The notes below the pieces were generated by a model, which saw only the letters and a program-made list of their open reading frames with translations, had not been told where the DNA came from and searched no databases. 64,000 nt of DNA from Achromobacter deleyi (GTDB taxonomy: Bacteria; Pseudomonadota; Gammaproteobacteria; Burkholderiales; Burkholderiaceae_B). This document shows, piece after piece, positions 28,417-36,623 of the stretch. The stretch spans positions 3,968,001 to 4,032,000 of the forward strand of contig NZ_CP065997.1 in assembly GCF_016127315.1 (NCBI RefSeq), given 5' to 3'. Positions within the stretch are counted from its first letter, which is position 1; each line of letters starts with the position of its first letter. A program made the translations under genes and the position numbers.

Positions 28417-29076
28417 ATGAGCGCCAACGCCATCGAACCGATCGACCCGCTGCGCATCGACGCGATGCGTGACCCGTACCGTCTGGAACGCCTGCACGCG
28501 CAATCGCGGGCCGATCGCGCGATGCGCACGCGGGCGGCGGAATTCGCGCGCATCCACGCCGCGCACGCGCAGGCCGTGTCGGCGCCGCCAACGACGGCCG
28601 CGTCTCGACCAGCGCCACCGGCCGCGCCCACCGCCACAGCGTCATCCGCGCCGCCCGCCGCAGCCCCGAAAAAGGACGCGCCCGGCGTCGCGCTCGAACC
28701 CTTGCGCGACCAATACACGGCGCATTGCCTGAAGCTCGCGATCCAGGCGTTCCGTGATGAACAGGCCCGGCTGCAGGCGCGCACCGTCGCGACCAACCGG
28801 GCCGAGCGCGATGCCCAGGCGGCGTTGCAGGCGCGCGCCGAGGCCGCCAATGACCTGGGCACGATCCAGGGCCTGCTGCCGCAACTGCCGTATCGCTTCG
28901 TGGCGGGGCTGCCGGCGATCCTGCCGTCGCAGACCGTGGCGGCGCCCGGCCCCGCGCCCATCACGGTGGGGCCGGTGGCGCAGGCCGCGGCCTTGCGCAA
29001 CGCCACCGACGACGCGCTGGCCGGCGATCCCGCCCAGCGCGCCCGCAACCGCCGACCGCGTCCCAGCGAGGAATGA
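28417..29076 (+). CDS. Hypothetical Ala/Pro-rich protein
   Basis: 219 residues with AAGGGAG upstream of ATG 28417. Composition: a basic, helical N-terminus (DPYRLERLHAQSRADRAMRTRAAEF), a low-complexity Ala/Pro/Thr linker (~50-85), a helical region (~90-150; LRDQYTAHCLKLAIQAFRDEQARLQARTV), then a Pro-rich tail. No signal peptide or membrane helix. Could be a structural or secretion-linked scaffold; I do not recognise it. Confidence 0.6.
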   Translation: MSANAIEPIDPLRIDAMRDPYRLERLHAQSRADRAMRTRAAEFARIHAAHAQAVSAPPTTAASRPAPPAAPTATASSAPPAAAPKKDAPGVALEPLRDQYTAHCLKLAIQAFRDEQARLQARTVATNRAERDAQAALQARAEAANDLGTIQGLLPQLPYRFVAGLPAILPSQTVAAPGPAPITVGPVAQAAALRNATDDALAGDPAQRARNRRPRPSEE

Positions 29077-29257
29077 CGCGCGGCCGGCGCAACGCCGGCG
29101 GTACGCGCCCGACGCAGCCGTAACGGGCGCGGCCACAGCGGTCCGCGTCGCGGGCATATCGCAGGCACGCACAAGCGCGGCCGCCAGGGCATGCCGGCCA
29201 GCGCGCACCACGGCTTCGCATTCAGCGTGCCGTAAATCACCTTTCAAACTGCCTCCA

Positions 29258-29268
29258 AACCTAGGGTT
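29258..29268. promoter_or_regulatory. Small dyad before the IclR operon
   Basis: AACC-TAG-GGTT in the AT-rich leader of the IclR gene. A candidate promoter (TTGACT at 29304-29309, TCTCAT at 29327-29332, 17-base spacer) lies downstream. Possible autoregulatory region; weak evidence. Confidence 0.25.
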
Positions 29269-29345
29269 AGTTCGTGTATCCGGCCATTTTCGGAAGGACT
29301 ACATTGACTCATTACTTGGAACTAAGTCTCATTTTTTGGAACTTC

Positions 29346-30131
29346 ATGGCCTCACTCGAAAACGCAGCCATCATTCTTCGCCTGATCAATAAGCTCAATC
29401 GCAAGGTCACGGTGACGGACCTGGTTGACCACCTGGAGATGCCGAAAAGCTCGGCGTCGCGCCTGTTGGCGCAGATGAAGGAACTGGGGCTGCTGGATCG
29501 TGAGGACAGCACCCGCGCCTACGGTCCCGGGGTGATGATCCTGGAACTCTCGCGGATGGTGCGCGAGACCACCTCGCTGTCCGCGCAGATGCAGGACGCC
29601 CTCAAGCGCCTCAGCGCGCAGAGCGGCCACACCGGCTACATCTCGGTGCTCGAGGGGCGCGACATCATGGTGCTGCACGTGCAGCAGGGCTCGCATCCGC
29701 TGCGCGTCACGACCTATCCCGGACACCGTTCGCCCAGCTGGGCCACCTCGACCGGCCGCGTGCTGCTGGCGCGCGACAGCGACGACAAGGTGGCCAAGCG
29801 GCTGGGCAAGCAGCTGCCGTTCATTTCCGACGAAGCGCCGCGAACCGTGCCGGACGTGCTGGCCCGGCTGCGCGACGTGCGCGAGTCCGGCTTCGCCGTG
29901 GCGATCAACGAGGCCATCCCGGGGGTGGCCTCGATCAGTTGCGCCGTGAGCGACCCGGTGTCCATGGAGCGCTTCGCCATGTGCCTTTCCTTTCCGGCGG
30001 CCCAGGCCGATGCCGCCAGCGTGCAAGCGCTGGCCGCGGACCTGCTGACGGAAGCCAGAAGCCTCGGCCGGATCGTCTGCGATCCGGCCTGGGGATCCCC
30101 CGTTCATGCCCTCCATGAGTCAGCACCATGA
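29346..30131 (+). CDS. IclR-family regulator of the OPT-DUF1177-AroM operon
   Basis: 261 residues from ATG 29346 (MASLENAAIILRLINKL). N-terminal winged HTH with KVTVTDLVDHLEMPKSSASRLLAQMKELGLL, and a C-terminal GAF-like effector domain (LSAQSGHTGYISVLEGRDIMVLHV ... GFAVAINEAIPGVASISCAV). It is the first gene of the set and overlaps the transporter gene by ATGA, so regulator and transporter are translated together. Effector unknown, probably the transported compound. An upstream start at 29274 would add an atypical tail. Confidence 0.9.
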   Translation: MASLENAAIILRLINKLNRKVTVTDLVDHLEMPKSSASRLLAQMKELGLLDREDSTRAYGPGVMILELSRMVRETTSLSAQMQDALKRLSAQSGHTGYISVLEGRDIMVLHVQQGSHPLRVTTYPGHRSPSWATSTGRVLLARDSDDKVAKRLGKQLPFISDEAPRTVPDVLARLRDVRESGFAVAINEAIPGVASISCAVSDPVSMERFAMCLSFPAAQADAASVQALAADLLTEARSLGRIVCDPAWGSPVHALHESAP

Positions 30132-31738
30132 TTGATTCCACCCCCCGCCACGCCGCCCAAGGCGGCGCCTCAGTGCAGGAAGACCCGCACCCGAGAGCGC
30201 TCTCGCTGTCCAACCTGGTCCTGCTGGCCGCACTGAGCGTGTTTGGCGCCGTGATCGGCATCCAGCTGATCGTGACCCTGGGCGTGACGCCCAACACGTC
30301 CATCATCGGCGCGCTGGTGGCGATGATCCTGGCCCGCGTGCCGATGCGCCTGCTGCGCTCCTACCGTTCGGTCCACACGCAGAACCTGGCGCAGACCGCC
30401 ATCTCCTCGGCCACCTTCGGCGCGGCCAACAGCCTGCTGCTGCCGCTGGCCATTCCCTACCTGCTGGGCCGCCCCGACATGGTGCTGCCGATGTTCCTGG
30501 GCGTGGGGCTGGCGATGCTGCTGGACGCCTACATGCTGTACCGCCTGTTCGGCAGCTCGGTGTTCCCGGCCACCGGCGCCTGGCCGCCGGGCGTGGCCGC
30601 GGCCGAAGCCATCAAGGCCGGCGACCAGGGCGGCACGCAGGCCAAGCTGCTGGGCCTGGGCATCGTGGTGGGCGCGGTGGGCTCGTGGTTCAAGATCCCG
30701 ATGTCGGCGTTCGGCGTGGCCTTCATCGGCAACATCTGGGCGCTGGGCATGTTCGGCCTGGGCCTGTTGCTGCGCGGCTATTCCGAGCCGCTGTTCGGCA
30801 TGGACATCAACAAACAGTACATCCCGCACGGCGTGATGATCGGCGCCGGGCTGGTGGCGCTGATCCAGGTGGCGATGGTCATGCGCAGCAAGGCCGGCCC
30901 CAAGGCCAGCGGCCCGACCGGCCCCAGCGTCGGCAGCAGCCTGCGCCTGGGCGGAGTGGGGTACATCCTGCTGTCCGCCGGCATCTCGCTGCTGGCGGGG
31001 CTGTATGCCGACATGCCGGTGCCGATGCTGCTGGGCTTCATCGTCTACGCCGCGTTCGCCGCGCTGGTGCATGAACTCATCGTCGGCATCGCCGCCATGC
31101 ACTCGGGCTGGTTCCCGGCGTTCGCGGTGGCCCTCATCACCTTGCTGCTGGGCCTGTTGATCGGCTTTCCGCCGCATGCGCTGGCGATCCTGTGCGGCTT
31201 CTCGGTGGCGACCGGTCCGGCCTTCGCGGACATGGGCTACGACCTCAAGGCCGGTTTCATGCTGCGCGGCAACGGCGCCGACATGGCCCTCGAACTGGAA
31301 GGCCGCAAGCAGCAGCTGATCGCCGCCATGCTGGCGTTCCTGATCGCGATCCCGGTGGTGTATTTCAGCTACGACGCGCTGTTCGCGGGCGGCCAGCTGC
31401 CGCCGGTGGCCAAGGTCTACGTGGCCACCATCAACGCCGGCGCCACGCCCGGCATCGCGCAGATGCTGCTGGTGTGGGCCATTCCCGGCGCCATCATCCA
31501 GCTGATCGGCGGCCCCAAGCGCCAGCTCGGCGTGCTGCTGGCCACCGGCCTGCTGATCGCCAACCCGCTGGCCGGCTGGGCCGTGGTGGCGGGCATCGCG
31601 CTGCGCCTGCTGATCGAGAAGGTCGGCGGCGAAAAGCACCGCAACCACATGGAAGTGTTTGCCGGCGGCATCATCGCGGGCGACGCCATCTTCAGCTTCT
31701 TCAACGCCGCCATCACCTCGCATTTTGGCAAGAAGTGA
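30128..31738 (+). CDS. OPT/YSL-family transporter
   Basis: 536 residues, about 14 membrane helices. Family marks: LGVTPNTSIIGALVAMILARVP near TM2 and SVHTQNLAQTAISSATFGAANSLLLP, the oligopeptide-transporter (OPT) signature region, and FPATGAWPPGVAAAEAIKAG. OPT proteins import peptides or metal chelates by proton symport; this bacterial subgroup is uncharacterised. It is linked to DUF1177 and AroM-like genes downstream (40 and 23 base gaps), so a peptide- or amino-acid-derived substrate is likely (inference). Confidence 0.88.
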   Translation: MIDSTPRHAAQGGASVQEDPHPRALSLSNLVLLAALSVFGAVIGIQLIVTLGVTPNTSIIGALVAMILARVPMRLLRSYRSVHTQNLAQTAISSATFGAANSLLLPLAIPYLLGRPDMVLPMFLGVGLAMLLDAYMLYRLFGSSVFPATGAWPPGVAAAEAIKAGDQGGTQAKLLGLGIVVGAVGSWFKIPMSAFGVAFIGNIWALGMFGLGLLLRGYSEPLFGMDINKQYIPHGVMIGAGLVALIQVAMVMRSKAGPKASGPTGPSVGSSLRLGGVGYILLSAGISLLAGLYADMPVPMLLGFIVYAAFAALVHELIVGIAAMHSGWFPAFAVALITLLLGLLIGFPPHALAILCGFSVATGPAFADMGYDLKAGFMLRGNGADMALELEGRKQQLIAAMLAFLIAIPVVYFSYDALFAGGQLPPVAKVYVATINAGATPGIAQMLLVWAIPGAIIQLIGGPKRQLGVLLATGLLIANPLAGWAVVAGIALRLLIEKVGGEKHRNHMEVFAGGIIAGDAIFSFFNAAITSHFGKK

Positions 31739-31778
31739 TTCCCCCTTCTTGTCGTTTCACCCCGAAAGGAAATCCATC

Positions 31779-32720
31779 ATGAGTCTTTCCCAGACATTGC
31801 AGGCCTTCGAAGCGCTGGACAGCGCGCACGCGTCGGGCCACACCGTGGTCAAGCTGCTCGAAAGCTATCCGGACGTGAGCGTCACCGTCACCAAGATCAC
31901 CGGCGCCAACGGCTCCACCGATTTCGTGCGCATCATGATTCCCGGCGCCCAGGGCAAGCGCGCCGGCGGTTCGGCGCCCACGCTCGGCATCGTCGGCCGC
32001 CTGGGCGGCATCGGCGCGCGGCCGGGCCGCATCGGCCTGGTGTCCGACGGCGACGGCGCGGTCGCCGCGGTGGCCGCCGCGCTCAAGCTGGCGCACATGC
32101 AGGCGCAGGGCGACGTGCTGGCCGGCGATGTGATCATCGGCACGCACATCTGTCCCGATGCGCCGACCCGTCCGCACGAACCGGTGGATTTCATGGACTC
32201 GCCGGTCGACATGAAGGCCATGAACGAGCAGGAACTCAGCGCCGAAATGGACGCGGTGCTGTCGATCGACACCACCAAGGGCAACCGCATCATCAACCAC
32301 AAGGGCTTCGCGCTGTCGCCCACGGTCAAGCAGGGCTACATCCTGCGGATGTCGGAAGACCTGCTGCGCATCATGGAGACGACCACCGGCCGTCCCGCCG
32401 CCACCTTCCCGATCTCGCTGCAGGACATCACGCCCTATGACAACGGCGTGTACCACGTGAACAGCATCATGCAGCCGTCGGTCGCCACCGCGGCGCCGGT
32501 GGTCGGCGTGGCCATCACCACCGAGAGCGTGGTGCCGGGCTGCGGCACGGGCGCCAGCCACGAGGTCGACATCGCGTCGGCCGCCAAGTTCGCGGTCGAG
32601 GTGGCCAAGGAATTCACCCAGGGCAAGTGCCAGTTCTTCGATCGCGACGAGTACGCGCTGCTGCTCAAGCTCTACGGTTCGCTGGCCCATCTGCAGGGCG
32701 AGCAGGCCGGCCAACACTGA
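31779..32720 (+). CDS. DUF1177 protein, putative hydrolase
   Basis: 313 residues starting MSLSQTLQAFEALDSAHASG, with GAAAGGA upstream. Conserved-looking polar patches: DVIIGTHICPDAPTRPHEPVDFMDSPVD, DAVLSIDTTKGNRIINHKGF, SEDLLRIMETTTGRPAATFPISLQDITPYDN and TESVVPGCGTGASHEVDIASAAK. The His, Asp and Cys pattern hints at a metal or nucleophile centre, but no enzyme is assigned to the family. Genetic coupling with an OPT transporter and an AroM-type protein implies processing of the imported compound. Confidence 0.85.
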   Translation: MSLSQTLQAFEALDSAHASGHTVVKLLESYPDVSVTVTKITGANGSTDFVRIMIPGAQGKRAGGSAPTLGIVGRLGGIGARPGRIGLVSDGDGAVAAVAAALKLAHMQAQGDVLAGDVIIGTHICPDAPTRPHEPVDFMDSPVDMKAMNEQELSAEMDAVLSIDTTKGNRIINHKGFALSPTVKQGYILRMSEDLLRIMETTTGRPAATFPISLQDITPYDNGVYHVNSIMQPSVATAAPVVGVAITTESVVPGCGTGASHEVDIASAAKFAVEVAKEFTQGKCQFFDRDEYALLLKLYGSLAHLQGEQAGQH

Positions 32721-32743
32721 ACGCAACGCACCGGAGCGCCACC

Positions 32744-33439
32744 ATGTCCGCCACGGCCAAGCTCGGCACCATCACCATCGGTCAGGCCCCCCGGCCCGAC
32801 ATCACGCCGATTCTCGAACGGCACCTGCCGCCCGGCACCGCCAGCGTTCACGCGGGCCTGCTGGACGGCCTGGCGCGGGACGAGATCGAACGGCGCTACG
32901 CGCCGCGGGCCGGCCAGGCCACGCTCATCACGCGGCTGCTGGACGGTTCGTCGGTGGTGGTGGACAAGGCCGCCATGCTGGCGCTGCTCAGGCAGAAGAT
33001 CGCGGCGCTGGAAGCCCAGGGCTGCGCCTTCGTGCTGGTGCTGTGCACCGGCGCGTTCGACGACCTGCGCGCCGCGAGCGCGTGGCTCATCGAGCCGGAC
33101 CTGATCGTCTCGCCCACGGTCGCCGCCCTGGCGGGCGCGCGGCAGGTGGGCGTGATCGTGCCGCTGGCGTCGCAGGTCGCGTCCGAGGCGCACAAGTGGC
33201 ATGCGCTGCAACGCGCGCCGCTGTGCGCGGTGGCGTCGCCCTATGCCGACGACAGCGAGTCGCTGGCCGAGGCGGCGCGCGGGCTCAAGCGGCAGGGCGC
33301 CCAGGTGCTGGTGCTCGACTGCATGGGTTTCGTCGAACGCCATCGGACGGCGGCCGCGGCGGCGTGCGGCCTGCCGGTGATGCTGTCGAACGCGGTGATT
33401 GCGCGGCTGACGGCGGAGCTGCTGGCGCAGGCGGACTGA
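32744..33439 (+). CDS. aroM: AroM-family protein, Asp/Glu-racemase-like
   Basis: 231 residues. AroM family start KLGTITIGQAPRPDITPILERHLP and the typical GLLDGLARDEIERRYAP. Two cysteines sit where the Asp/Glu/hydantoin racemase superfamily has its catalytic pair: C101 (VLCTGAFDD) and C193 (LDCMGFVERH). AroM of E. coli lies with aroL, but its function is unknown. Here it closes an IclR-OPT-DUF1177 operon, which suggests a racemase or isomerase acting on the imported molecule rather than aromatic biosynthesis (inference). Confidence 0.88.
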   Translation: MSATAKLGTITIGQAPRPDITPILERHLPPGTASVHAGLLDGLARDEIERRYAPRAGQATLITRLLDGSSVVVDKAAMLALLRQKIAALEAQGCAFVLVLCTGAFDDLRAASAWLIEPDLIVSPTVAALAGARQVGVIVPLASQVASEAHKWHALQRAPLCAVASPYADDSESLAEAARGLKRQGAQVLVLDCMGFVERHRTAAAAACGLPVMLSNAVIARLTAELLAQAD

Positions 33440-33458
33440 TGCGCGCGTGTTGACGGCG

Positions 33459-33499
33459 GCTGGCTAGTAACGTATCGTTTTGCGCAGTTACTAGCCAGC
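33459..33499. promoter_or_regulatory. 13-bp perfect inverted repeat before the DinB-like gene
   Basis: GCTGGCTAGTAAC (33459-33471) and GTTACTAGCCAGC (33487-33499), 15-nt spacer, ending 8 bases before the ATG. It covers the place of the ribosome site and no U-tract follows, so it is more likely an operator or leader hairpin than a terminator for the AroM operon. Confidence 0.6.
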
Positions 33500-33507
33500 T
33501 TTCGCCC

Positions 33508-34317
33508 ATGCACTCCCGTTTCGACCGATTCCGCGCCACCCCCCTCGGGCAGCAGCTCGAGGCCCTGATCGACGAGCCCGGCCGCTACCTCGAGTACGCG
33601 GCGCTGTCGCGGGTCGGCTTGGCCGCCGTCGCGGCCATCAGCGACGACATCGAGACGGTATTTCCCGAGGTCGCGGCGGACACCACCGCGCGGCAGTTCT
33701 GCGGCGCGCTCGTGGCCGACCTGATGCGGCGCCATGGGCACGAGGTGGTGCAGGCGCGCGGCCGCGTGGCGGGCGCGATCTTCAGCTATGGCGCGGTGTT
33801 CAGCCCGCGGCCCGTGACGCTGCCGTTTGCCGGCGTCGTCGACGGCCTGGCGCGCATGCCGGACGCACTGGCCGGCCTGATGGCGCGCGTGCCCGCCGCC
33901 TGGCGCACCCGCCGGCCCGAGGGCACCGGCTTCTCGGCCACCGAACACGTCTGCCACCTGCGCGACCTGGATACCGTGTTCGCGCAGCGCATCGCGGCCA
34001 TCCTGGCCGCGCCGCTGCCCCGCATCGATTCCGTCGACGGCACCGCGCTGGCGGCCGAGCGCGATTACCAGGAGCAGGACCCGGACGCCGCGCTGGCCTC
34101 GCTGCGCCGCGGCCGGGCGCAGCTGTGCGCCTCGCTGCGCAAGCTGGACGCGGCGGCGCTGGCGCGCTGCGGCCTGCGCGACGGCCTGCACCGCATGACG
34201 CTCGAGCAGATCGCGCGCGAGCTGCTGGACCACGACCGCACCCACATCCAGGAACTGGAAGAGCTGCTCGCCGAACTGGCCCCGCCGACCGCTCGCGGCG
34301 AAGGCGGCGCCGCATGA
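33508..34317 (+). CDS. DinB-family protein with N-terminal extension
   Basis: 269 residues. The C-terminal ~155 residues form a DinB_2 four-helix bundle with the metal-binding His pattern: EHVCHLRDLD in the middle and LLDHDRTHIQELEELL (H-x3-H) at the end. The N-terminal ~105 residues are not part of that fold and contain SRVGLAAVAAISDDIETVFPEV; they are unassigned. DinB proteins bind Zn or Ni and include thiol-dependent transferases. The start follows directly a long inverted repeat. Overlaps the next hydrolase gene by ATGA. Confidence 0.8.
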   Translation: MHSRFDRFRATPLGQQLEALIDEPGRYLEYAALSRVGLAAVAAISDDIETVFPEVAADTTARQFCGALVADLMRRHGHEVVQARGRVAGAIFSYGAVFSPRPVTLPFAGVVDGLARMPDALAGLMARVPAAWRTRRPEGTGFSATEHVCHLRDLDTVFAQRIAAILAAPLPRIDSVDGTALAAERDYQEQDPDAALASLRRGRAQLCASLRKLDAAALARCGLRDGLHRMTLEQIARELLDHDRTHIQELEELLAELAPPTARGEGGAA

Positions 34318-35063
34318 GCCGCGCGTCCGCCGCCCCGCCCGTGCTGCTGGTCCACGGCCTCATCGGCGCCTTCGACGTCGCCGCCGGCCTGCCGCGGCAC
34401 GCCGCGCCGCCGCTGCTGGGCTATGGCGAACACCAGGCGACGCCGCCCGCGCGCATCTCGCTGCCGGCGCAGGTCGAGCACCTGCGCGCGTTCATCGACA
34501 CGCATTTCGACGGCGTCGCGGTCGACCTGGTGGGGCATTCGGTCGGCGGCGCGGTGGCCATGCTGCTGGCGCATGCCTATCCGCAGCGGGTGCGCCGCAT
34601 CGTCAATGTCGAAGGCAACTTCACCCTGGCCGACGCGTTCTGGTCGGCATCGGTGGCGCGCATGAGCGCGGCCGGGGCCGACGCCATGCTGGCGGGCTTT
34701 CGCGCCGATCCGCTCGGCTGGCTGGGCGGCGCCGTGGCCGAGCCGCGGCCGTGCTGGCACGATACCGCTCGCCGCTGGCTGGCGCAGCAGCCGGCCTCGA
34801 CGCTGCGCGCCATGGCGGCCTCGGTGGTGGCGGTGACGGGCGCCCCCGCGTACCAGGACACCTTGCGGCAGGTGTTCGAGCGCCATCCGGTGTACCTGTT
34901 GTCGGGCGAGCGTTCGCATGCGGGCTGGAACGTGCCTGACTGGGCCTGGCGCGCCTGCGCCGGGCGGCAGGTGCTGGACGGCTGCGGCCACCTGATGATG
35001 CTGGAGCGGCCCGAGGTATTCGTGGCGGCGCTGCGCCACTGCCTGGGGCATGACGGCAACTGA
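34314..35063 (+). CDS. Alpha/beta-fold hydrolase
   Basis: 249 residues, start overlapping the DinB gene stop (ATGA). PPVLLVHGLIGAFDV gives the oxyanion loop, GHSVGGAV the nucleophile elbow (Ser), and GCGHLMMLERPEVF the catalytic His. Soluble serine hydrolase; substrate unknown. Translational coupling suggests a joint role with the DinB-type protein, for example thiol or ester detoxification (inference). Followed by an intrinsic terminator. Confidence 0.88.
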   Translation: MSRASAAPPVLLVHGLIGAFDVAAGLPRHAAPPLLGYGEHQATPPARISLPAQVEHLRAFIDTHFDGVAVDLVGHSVGGAVAMLLAHAYPQRVRRIVNVEGNFTLADAFWSASVARMSAAGADAMLAGFRADPLGWLGGAVAEPRPCWHDTARRWLAQQPASTLRAMAASVVAVTGAPAYQDTLRQVFERHPVYLLSGERSHAGWNVPDWAWRACAGRQVLDGCGHLMMLERPEVFVAALRHCLGHDGN

Positions 35064-35066
35064 GGC

Positions 35067-35102
35067 GGGCGCATCGGCTATATTGCCAGCGCCCCTTTTT
35101 TT
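35067..35102 (+). terminator. Intrinsic terminator after the hydrolase gene
   Basis: GGGCGC (35067-35072) pairs with GCGCCC (35089-35094), with an inner GGC/GCC step and a small loop, followed by seven T residues (35096-35102). Confidence 0.7.
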
Positions 35103-35134
35103 CTCGCGGGCCGTCGCCGGCCCCACTGAATCCC

Positions 35135-36082
35135 ATGCCCGAAAAACCCGTCGAACCGCAAGCCGTCCTCAGCCCCAACGCCCGCTACGCGATCTTCATC
35201 GTCGCCACGCTGAACCCCGGCGCCGACAACGCCGCCGCCGTGCGCGCCTGGTGTGAAGACGTCGGCAACCTGGTGCGCACCGTCGGCACGCGCGCGGTGG
35301 CGGCCGAGCTGTCCTGTGTCTGTGGCTTCGGCTCGGCCGCCTGGGACACGCTGTTCGGCGCGCCGCGGCCCGCTGGCCTGCATCCGTTCCGCGAGATCGG
35401 CACGGGCGAGCGCGTCGCCGTGTCGACGCCGGGCGACATCCTGCTGCACATCCGCGCCGAAGCCATGGACGCCTGTTTCGAGCTGGCCACCTTGCTGGTG
35501 GCCGCGCTGGGCTCGGCGGCCACGGTGGTCGATGAAGTGCACGGCTTCCGCTATTTCGACCGTCGCGCCATCATCGGTTTCGTCGACGGCACCGAGAATC
35601 CGCAGGGCTTCGAACTGCCCGGCTACACCCTGATCGGCGACGAGGACGAAGCCTTCGCCGGCGGCAGCTACGTGCTGGTGCAGAAGTACCTGCACGACAT
35701 GACCGCCTGGGAAAAGCTGTCCACCGAACAGCAGGAACTCATCATCGGCCGCCGCAAGCTCACCAACGTCGAGCTGTCCGACGACGTCAAGCCGTCGTAC
35801 TCGCACAGCGCCCTGACCACCCTGGAAGAGGATGGCCAGGAGATCAAGATCCTGCGCGACAACATGCCGTTCGGCCGCGCCGGCGCCGGCGAATTCGGCA
35901 CCTATTTCATCGGCTACGCGCGTTCGCCCAAGCCGATCGAACAGATGCTCGAGAACATGTTCGTCGGCCGTCCGGCCGGCAACTACGACCGCCTGCTCGA
36001 CTACAGCCGCGCCGTCACCGGCAGCCTGTTCTTCGTGCCGTCGGCCGAGCTGCTGGACGAACTGGCCGAACGCGAAGGCTGA
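35135..36082 (+). CDS. Dyp-type heme peroxidase (YfeX-like)
   Basis: 315 residues. The hallmark GFVDGTENP (148-156) supplies the distal Asp (D151), H224 (KPSYSHSAL) fits as the proximal heme ligand, and R241 (ILRDNMPFG) as the distal Arg. Class P (B) Dyp peroxidases oxidise dyes and phenolics or porphyrinogens with H2O2. No Tat signal, so cytoplasmic unless encapsulated; no encapsulin gene is seen nearby, though the short C-terminal tail was not tested for a cargo peptide. Confidence 0.92.
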   Translation: MPEKPVEPQAVLSPNARYAIFIVATLNPGADNAAAVRAWCEDVGNLVRTVGTRAVAAELSCVCGFGSAAWDTLFGAPRPAGLHPFREIGTGERVAVSTPGDILLHIRAEAMDACFELATLLVAALGSAATVVDEVHGFRYFDRRAIIGFVDGTENPQGFELPGYTLIGDEDEAFAGGSYVLVQKYLHDMTAWEKLSTEQQELIIGRRKLTNVELSDDVKPSYSHSALTTLEEDGQEIKILRDNMPFGRAGAGEFGTYFIGYARSPKPIEQMLENMFVGRPAGNYDRLLDYSRAVTGSLFFVPSAELLDELAEREG

Positions 36083-36088
36083 TCGGTC

Positions 36089-36535
36089 TCAGTCGGGGAT
36101 CTGCGGCTCCACCAGCCGCATCAGCTGCGCCAGCGATTCCTGCCAGCCCAGGTAGCACATCTCCGGCGGAATCACCGCCGGGATGTTCTCCTGCACCACC
36201 GTCATCTCCGTGCCGCAGGAGACCTTGCGCAGCGTGATGGTGGTCTGCATCCGCCCGGGCAGGTTCGGATCGTCGAACTGGTCCGTGTAGCGGATCTTCT
36301 CGTCCGGCACCAGCTCCAGGTATTCGCCGCCAAAGTCATGGGCGTGGCCGGTGCCGAAATTACGGAACGACATGCGGTGCTTGCCGCCCACCCGGGCGTC
36401 CAGTTCATGGACCTCGCAGGTGAAGCCGTAGGGCGGCAGCCAGCGTACCACCGCGTCGGGTTCGAGGAAGGCGCGGTAGACGCGCTCCGGGGTGGTGCGC
36501 AGGACGCGATGCAGGGTCACGGTGCCAGTCGTCAT
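36089..36535 (-). CDS. SRPBCC (AHSA1-type) protein
   Basis: 148 residues from MTTGTVTLHRVLRTTPERVYRAFLEPDAVVRWLPP, the standard opening of AHSA1/START-like domains, with a middle GGEYLELVPDEKIRYTDQFDD and a C-terminal helix GWQESLAQLMRLVEPQIPD. Binds hydrophobic ligands; some relatives assist Hsp90 or polyketide enzymes. Convergent with the peroxidase gene and 88 bases downstream of the reductase-M24 gene on the same strand, so it may share its transcript. Confidence 0.88.
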   Translation of the reverse strand: MTTGTVTLHRVLRTTPERVYRAFLEPDAVVRWLPPYGFTCEVHELDARVGGKHRMSFRNFGTGHAHDFGGEYLELVPDEKIRYTDQFDDPNLPGRMQTTITLRKVSCGTEMTVVQENIPAVIPPEMCYLGWQESLAQLMRLVEPQIPD

Positions 36536-36623
36536 GATGAATCCGCCTTTGAAGGGAAGTTGAGCGTACTGGGTCGACGTTCGAGCATCCCGCGGATCGA
36601 CATGGCTGGCATGGGGATAAACC

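Noticed and set aside
29077..29345. Hidden gene in the 269-base gap before the IclR gene
   Set aside because: Frames crossing it continue from shadows of neighbours, lack ribosome sites and show no product; kept only as promoter region.
30170..31723. 517-residue minus-strand frame opposite the OPT transporter
   Set aside because: Gln/His/Arg-rich shadow of hydrophobic codons; the plus strand gives a clear polytopic membrane protein.
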